From: Larix sibirica
Lineage: Eukaryota; Streptophyta; Pinopsida; Pinales; Pinaceae
NCBI GenBank assembly: GCA_004151065.3
Contig: NWUY0300011984.1
Span: 35,972 to 46,089 of the forward strand
Length of the DNA stretch: 10,118 nt
Direction of reading: 5' to 3'
Shown: positions 6,681-10,118 of the stretch, piece after piece
Layout of the letters: each line of letters opens with the position of its first letter
Numbering within the stretch: position 1 is the first letter of the stretch
Position numbers and translations under genes: made by a program
The notes under the pieces: generated by a model
The model's input: the letters and a program-made list of their open reading frames with translations, nothing else
What the model was told of the DNA's origin: nothing
Databases searched by the model: none

Positions 6681-7249
6681 CTGGGGAAGCCCCATTGACT
6701 CTGGGTCTATCCCTCAAGTGCAAAACACGCCCACTAACCAGCCATGGAGAAGAATCTGGAGAGCTCTGGTACAAGCATTAAAGTCGTGAAGGAGGATGAC
6801 CTTCCAACCGCTAATCACTACGTAATTCCAATATACAAGTCTGCAAGGGGGTCTCCGTCGGGAACATTATGGATAGCGAATGACAAAGACGTTGGTGTGA
6901 AGTAACAAACTACAATGTAAATTTCCTTGAGGACAAGGGCTCCGTTGCTAACCCAAACCCATACAAACCTGGCAAACTCATCCACAACCACTAAAGAAAC
7001 TATGCTCCAGAGGGAGTCACCAATCAAACAAGCGACTCCACCTAAACTTCTGACACCACTCAAGCTACCCGTTTATTGTCTATAAACTAAAAACCAATGG
7101 TAACATGCAAAGTGTGGGAGAGGTAGAATAGGGCTCGCATGAGTCTCAGTAATGAAAAGGATGTCCGACAACCCAAGAGCATCATACATGAGGCCCAGCG
7201 ATGACGAAAAGGATCTATTGCCTTTCCAACAGTTGATCAAGATGTATGT
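6666..7249 (-). pseudogene. LINE ORF2 apurinic-type endonuclease domain, broken
   Basis: In a working LINE this domain nicks the target DNA to prime reverse transcription. From about 7246 the minus strand reads YILINCWKGNRSFSSS and SDILFITETHASPILP. The Glu of TETH (codon 7147-7145) is the expected catalytic metal-binding residue, as in the QET/TET motif of the exonuclease-endonuclease-phosphatase fold. Next come SGVRSLGGVACLI, VDEFARFVWVWVS, IYIVVCYFTPTS and FAIHNVPDGDPLADLY. The frame has TAA at 7075-7073 and TAG at 6820-6818. After a one-base shift it continues VILLHDFNACTRALQ, matching the GDFNA motif with Gly changed to His. A further piece, IDPESMGLPQMFDNDLRP, leads into the 95-bp repeat. 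The N-terminal Trp-Asn motif (usually WNVNG) is degraded to NCWKGN. It is non-functional, but family membership is clear. Confidence 0.82.
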
Positions 7250-7276
7250 GTCCTATAACCTCCCCAAACAGGCCTG

Positions 7277-8033
7277 TCATTTGGAAGCCCTGGAATGGGG
7301 TTCCCAACTGGGGGGAGAGGAGTCCCGAATGACTACTATGAAGTTCATAATGACTACCAATTTCCCTACCTGTCATGCCTCCATAAACAACTCTTTGGAC
7401 CATTTGAGTTCCGCAACTTGTGATTTAGTGAGATCTTCATCTAGGAAGATCTTACTAGGAAGAGAGACAAGCTACCTCTTAGCTCTGAGGGTTCGAAGTT
7501 AATCAGTAGCCATCCTAAACCAGAGGAAGAGAGTAGAGTCGTAGCCAAGCCAAGCTCTATCAAGGGCCACATCTGGGAGACCAAGCGTATCCCAAACAAA
7601 CATGGTCCCAGCCTCCATAGGTTACTGAGATGGATGAGGGAAGGGAAGACCCCTGACCTTAAGGTTTAGTTCCCTTGCTCGTCTGGTACGCTCCTCCACA
7701 AGTTTAGCTTGCACCACTTCTTCAATTGATGCAAGAGGGTGGGGAGCACTATCCTTCCCACAGACCGTCTGTGCCCATTATTTGATGTGTGTTTCGATTT
7801 ATTTTTTAAAGGTGGCATGTTGGGATTGGATCTCTTCCTGTTTACTCTTAAAGTCCAAAATTTATGAATGTAGGGCACCATTTGTGGGGTGGAGGGTTTC
7901 CTACACTTTGTTTTCATTTAACAACTTCTTGTGGTATAAATTCTCCCCTTCCACCACAAAAACTCTAGTAGAGAGAATGTGCATCTCTGAATGGAGCTTG
8001 GAGCTTGTTGTTCTTGTTTTCAAGTGATTCCAT
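7277..8033 (-). pseudogene. LINE ORF1 (coiled coil, RRM-like, C-terminal domain), broken
   Basis: ORF1 protein of L1-type elements forms trimers through a coiled coil and binds RNA. A possible start ATG at 8033-8031 gives MESLENKNNKLQAP. A one-base shift near 7990 leads into the main frame, which then stays constant to TGA 7279-7277. Helical, polar segments follow (ENLYHKKLLNENKV, ILDFKSKQEEIQSQHATFKK). Then comes the RRM-like region, about 7690-7475 (RARELNLKVRGLPF, MFVWDTLGLPDVALDRAW, LRTLRAKR). Last is the C-terminal domain (KIFLDEDLTKSQVAELKWSK, VIRDSSPPSWE). These match the GLP, LGLPD, RAKR and FLDEDLT signatures of L1-like ORF1. Eight in-frame stops interrupt it. Plant LINE ORF1 proteins more often carry a CCHC knuckle, while RRM-bearing ones such as the BNR type are a recognised minority. 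No CCHC is seen here. Confidence 0.82.
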
Positions 8034-8802
8034 ACGTCTCAGTAGGTACTGAATAGAATAGTCCAACAAACCATGGGAATTAGTGTTGGAATATAAGATG
8101 AAAGTATAAACTAGCATAGATCCATCTTAACACCGAAGCTATTAAGCATGGAGAGGGGTCAAAAGCTCGAGGTATAAACTTAAATGTTTTTTAATCCCTC
8201 TAGATGTGTAACAAATCCAAGTTCAAGATGCATCTATACTAATTTATTCAGAGTTGTTTAATAACTTCAATTATTTCTCTCTTTTTGTTTTCTTCACATT
8301 ATGGTAATTATGAAGATAAAAAAGGCAATGTCTCTTTTTTTATCTCTTTGTTATTACATGCATACACATAGGCATGCACAAGCAAAGTGTTGAAGATCTT
8401 CCTCCACCCGGATTGTAGAGCAACTCACTTCTCTCAACACAAATATATTTGAGTCTAATATGGGCCACTTTATTAATGATATTTAGCCAAGGTATGATTA
8501 TGATATAATGGAAGAGGAAGAGGTTTATTCATCTATTCATGGACTAGTTTGATGCCTCAAGGCGTCAATGTTCTTGGTTCAACAGGTCAACAAGAGTCCC
8601 CTACCTCATTACAGCTCTTCAAAAAACATTCTTTATTTTCTTTAAATTTTCTTGTTCCGTTTATGATTTTACTATATACAACTTTGAGGGCATTAAAAAA
8701 ACCCATTTTTTTAATTTTCAAAACTGCAGAAAAGATAAATAATTAAATAATTAAAAGTTAAAAAATTCATCTAGGTGCCTTCAATGTAATTCATGTCTCA
8801 CA
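8034..8802. other. AT-rich stretch with no recognised gene
   Basis: This lies upstream of the LINE ORF1 and may include its 5' untranslated region, but nothing marks the element's end. TGTTGGAATATAAG at about 8083-8096 resembles the start of some plant Copia LTRs, with no partner end found. It includes A/T-runs (8318-8345, 8693-8760). No domain is seen in any frame. Confidence 0.45.
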
Positions 8803-8901
8803 ATGCCTTATCCTCAAGCTCTACTTCAAAAGGAAATTGAAAGAACACTTAGTGTGCATCTTCAACAAAATTTCAAGTCAATTGAGGATGAGCTCATTTA
8901 A
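8803..8901 (+). pseudogene. Possible C-terminal end of a retroelement polyprotein
   Basis: A 32-codon frame reads MPYPQALLQKEIERTLSVHL followed by QQNFKSIEDELI, then TAA. It is predicted helical and sits 72 bp before a polypurine run and a TGTAAGG that could start a 3' LTR, the position of a polyprotein tail. There is no diagnostic motif, so this is a positional guess. Confidence 0.2.
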
Positions 8902-8973
8902 ATCATAAAGTGAAAGTTTAAAAAGTGACTTTGTAGAAAGGAGATTCATTTTACCTTAAGCTTACTTTTCCTT

Positions 8974-8992
8974 GAAAGGGGGTAGTGTAAGG
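8974..8992 (+). other. Possible polypurine tract and LTR start
   Basis: GAAAGGGGG (8974-8982) is followed after TAG by TGTAAGG (8986-8992). In LTR retrotransposons a G-rich polypurine tract directly precedes the 3' LTR, whose first bases are TG. The LTR's other end was not found in the following sequence, so only the edge is proposed. Confidence 0.35.
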
Positions 8993-9198
8993 TGATTTTG
9001 AAGGAGAATTACATTTTATTTTCCATGCAGGCCCTCACAATCCATGTATTCCACCCAAGCACTTTGCAGCGTAAGCCCAGCATACTGACGATCACAAATT
9101 ACCTTTATATTTTATCATGGATAATATGAATGTGGAAAAAAATGCTTCTTCAAAAACATCATGAAGAAGTCAGAATAACCATGTAACTTATCCTCAAA
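8993..9198. other. Short gene-free stretch
   Basis: No frame of interest. It contains a small hairpin, CTTCTTCA (9145-9152) with TGAAGAAG (9162-9169). If the polypurine tract at 8974 is real, this would be LTR sequence. Confidence 0.4.
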
Positions 9199-9600
9199 CA
9201 ATCATGAGGAAAATATGCCCCACAAATCTACGAGGAGAAATGTGTTTCCCTACATGACACTATTGCCAAAGTTAATGAGCATGCTTCTTATTTTGCAAGA
9301 TTCTCATACCCAAATTCATAATAAAGTTGTTTCTTTGCAAGATATTAATAATAATCAACTAGATACTATTGCTCAACTTTGTAATGAAGTTTTTTATGAA
9401 CTTAATTCTTTGTAGAATGATACTTCAAGTCTTCAATGAGCATAATCTTTCATCGCCAGAAACTTATATTCAAACTTTATAGTGACGTCAATTCATTGTA
9501 GGATTTATAATGAGGTCAATTCATTCCAGGACTCTATTACCTAGCTTTGTGAGGAGGTTGTCCCACTTCATGATAATAATGTTAACTTTAGGTTACCAAA
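9199..9600 (+). pseudogene. Decayed coiled-coil repeat coding region
   Basis: Three frames in succession give the same kind of helical, heptad-like peptide. The first is YEEKCVSLHDTIAKVNEH (about 9225-9285). Next, in the frame used by ATG 9215, come LQDSHTQIHNKVVSLQDINN and NQLDTIAQLCNEVFYELNSL, up to TAG at about 9413-9415. After further shifts there are LYSDVNSL, YNEVNSFQDSIT and LCEEVVPLHDNNVNF. The recurring core is roughly L-C/Y-N/E-E-V-N-S-L-Q-D. This suggests an internally duplicated coiled coil, as at the N-terminus of some retrotransposon Gag proteins. Family is not recognised. At least two frameshifts and several stops disable it. Confidence 0.45.
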
Positions 9601-9779
9601 CCCCGGTTGCGATTTCAATATTTCATTTCATGCTCGGTAATTAATTTTTCTCAAAGAATTCAAATTACTGAAAAGATAAATGGCAACACACTGATAAACA
9701 ATAATGCACAAAAAAAAAACGAACACAAGATGTACCATGGAAACCCCAATCCCTGGAGAAAACTAGCAAACAATTTGTC

Positions 9780-9785
9780 TTTATT
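9780..9785 (-). terminator. Poly(A) signal AATAAA
   Basis: AATAAA on the minus strand within TGCAATAAAGAC, downstream of the TATA box at 10050. It would set the R/U5 boundary about 15-25 bases further on if this is an LTR. Confidence 0.45.
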
Positions 9786-10042
9786 GCAGATTTGTTAAAC
9801 AACACTTACAACACCAGGCTTTCGGATATGACACATCGGATCTTAGTCAACTCCTGACTATCCCTTGCTGCAACTGAGCCCAATCCTCAGCAATAGCAAC
9901 AAACTGTGGCTTGAGTGAATCCTTCATTCTAAATCCTCTGAAAGACTCCCTCTCTCAGATCTCATCGCTCATTGATTCCTAACAAACACAAGAGATATGA
10001 CTCACTACTGCAACTGTGGTGCTATACTACTCTCCATAGGCT

Positions 10043-10050
10043 CTTTTATA
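10043..10050 (-). promoter_or_regulatory. TATA box TATAAAAG
   Basis: A perfect TATAAAAG on the minus strand. The start of transcription would fall near 10018. Short tandem motifs lie directly upstream (10067-10118). Confidence 0.5.
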
Positions 10051-10066
10051 ACATTCACTTTATGCA

Positions 10067-10118
10067 AATACCATGGGCAATACGATGGGACACCCAATAC
10101 CATGGGCCCTTCAATACC
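10067..10118. repeat. Promoter-proximal short repeats (AATACCATGGGC)
   Basis: AATACCATGGGC occurs at 10067-10078 and 10096-10107, a variant AATACGATGGGA at 10079-10090, and a further AATACC starts at 10113 and is cut by the window end. On the minus strand these are GCCCATGGTATT motifs 17 to 68 bases upstream of the TATA box, one of them within GGGCCCATGG. Confidence 0.8.

Larger units (their letters stand above)
6666..8033 (-). mobile_element. Truncated LINE retrotransposon (ORF1 plus start of ORF2)
   Basis: The minus strand keeps, in the right order, an ORF1 with coiled-coil, RRM-like and C-terminal parts and the N-terminal endonuclease of ORF2. This is the layout of L1-clade non-LTR retrotransposons. 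The sequence is lost before the reverse transcriptase, at the 95-bp tandem repeats. No 3' tail or target-site duplication is visible. The loss is of the 3' part, whereas abortive reverse transcription removes the 5' part, so later deletion or insertion rather than abortive insertion must explain it. Confidence 0.85.
9620..10118 (-). mobile_element. LTR fragment or retroelement promoter region, minus strand
   Basis: On the minus strand a TATA box (TATAAAAG, 10050-10043) is followed 258 bases on by a poly(A) signal (AATAAA, 9785-9780). After that comes TTCTCCAGGGATTGGGGTTT and then CATCTTGTGTTCG with a T-run (9709-9718), resembling the R-U5 part of plant Copia-type LTRs. A promoter and a poly(A) signal this close together without a gene between them is the hallmark of an LTR. 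The U3 start lies beyond the window. The U5 end is not clear: no good primer-binding site is seen near 9640. A 26-codon minus-strand frame (MKDSLKPQFVAIAEDWAQLQ and six more) lies in the presumed R region. Confidence 0.45.

Noticed and set aside
7152-7502. Plus-strand open frame of 116 codons
   Set aside because: It is the opposite strand of the LINE ORF1/ORF2 relic, whose minus-strand translation carries recognisable domains; the plus-strand peptide matches nothing I know.
7666-7917. Minus-strand open frame of 83 codons
   Set aside because: It is in a different frame from the LINE ORF1 signatures (RARELNLKVRGLPF and others) that cover the same bases, so it is a shadow.
8083-8096. TGTTGGAATATAAG as the start of a Copia LTR
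   Set aside because: Only a short resemblance; no matching CA end, primer-binding site or second LTR was found.
9483-9490. TGACGTCA, a perfect bZIP/CRE-type site
   Set aside because: A single 8-bp palindrome inside a decayed coding repeat; no promoter context.

Overview
This is a eukaryotic nuclear window, very probably from a land plant with a large, transposon-filled genome. A conifer or other gymnosperm would fit, but that is inference from repeat density and AT-richness, not from a diagnostic gene. The supporting signs are GT-AG introns of 85-89 bp, a plant-style hAT/BED zinc-finger start, a tRNA-derived SINE with target-site duplications, LINE and LTR relics, and an ambiguous base (n at 3157). 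No complete, intact protein gene, tRNA, rRNA or CRISPR array was found. Almost every recognisable coding stretch is broken by stops or frameshifts.

Layout, left to right. 1-860 is non-coding apart from small inverted repeats (104-180, 450-473). A weak primer-binding-site match lies at 861-872. On the minus strand, 1465-1844 holds three short exons separated by two well-formed introns. They keep phase across both junctions and give about 65 residues of a protein I do not recognise. This is the best candidate for host-gene sequence. 1845-2830 has no gene I can support. 2873-3093 (+) is the N-terminal BED zinc-finger part of a hAT transposase, with one frameshift. It runs into a 63-bp repeat (3094-3156) that stops at the n and recurs at 5240-5302. 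3159-4758 (+) carries an AT-rich, decayed reading frame of unknown family; its best open part is 3516-3785.

4883-5020 is a compact SINE with A and B boxes, a short A tail and 19-bp target-site duplications. 5217-6346 looks like a minus-strand LTR. It has a TATA box and, upstream of it, tandem repeats of 51 and 124 bp. 6491-6680 is a 95-bp tandem repeat with a hairpin in each unit. It overlaps the broken end of a minus-strand LINE (about 6666-8033) that keeps ORF1 (coiled coil, RRM-like and C-terminal domains) and the start of the ORF2 endonuclease. The reverse transcriptase is missing.

8034-8970 is AT-rich and mostly featureless. A polypurine run followed by TGTAAGG (8974-8992) suggests another LTR edge. 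9199-9600 (+) is a decayed coding stretch with repeated coiled-coil-like motifs. The right end (about 9620-10118) is a minus-strand promoter and poly(A) signal pair typical of an LTR, with short tandem motifs just upstream of the TATA box. The elements appear to be independent insertions lying side by side or interrupting one another, not a cooperating gene set.
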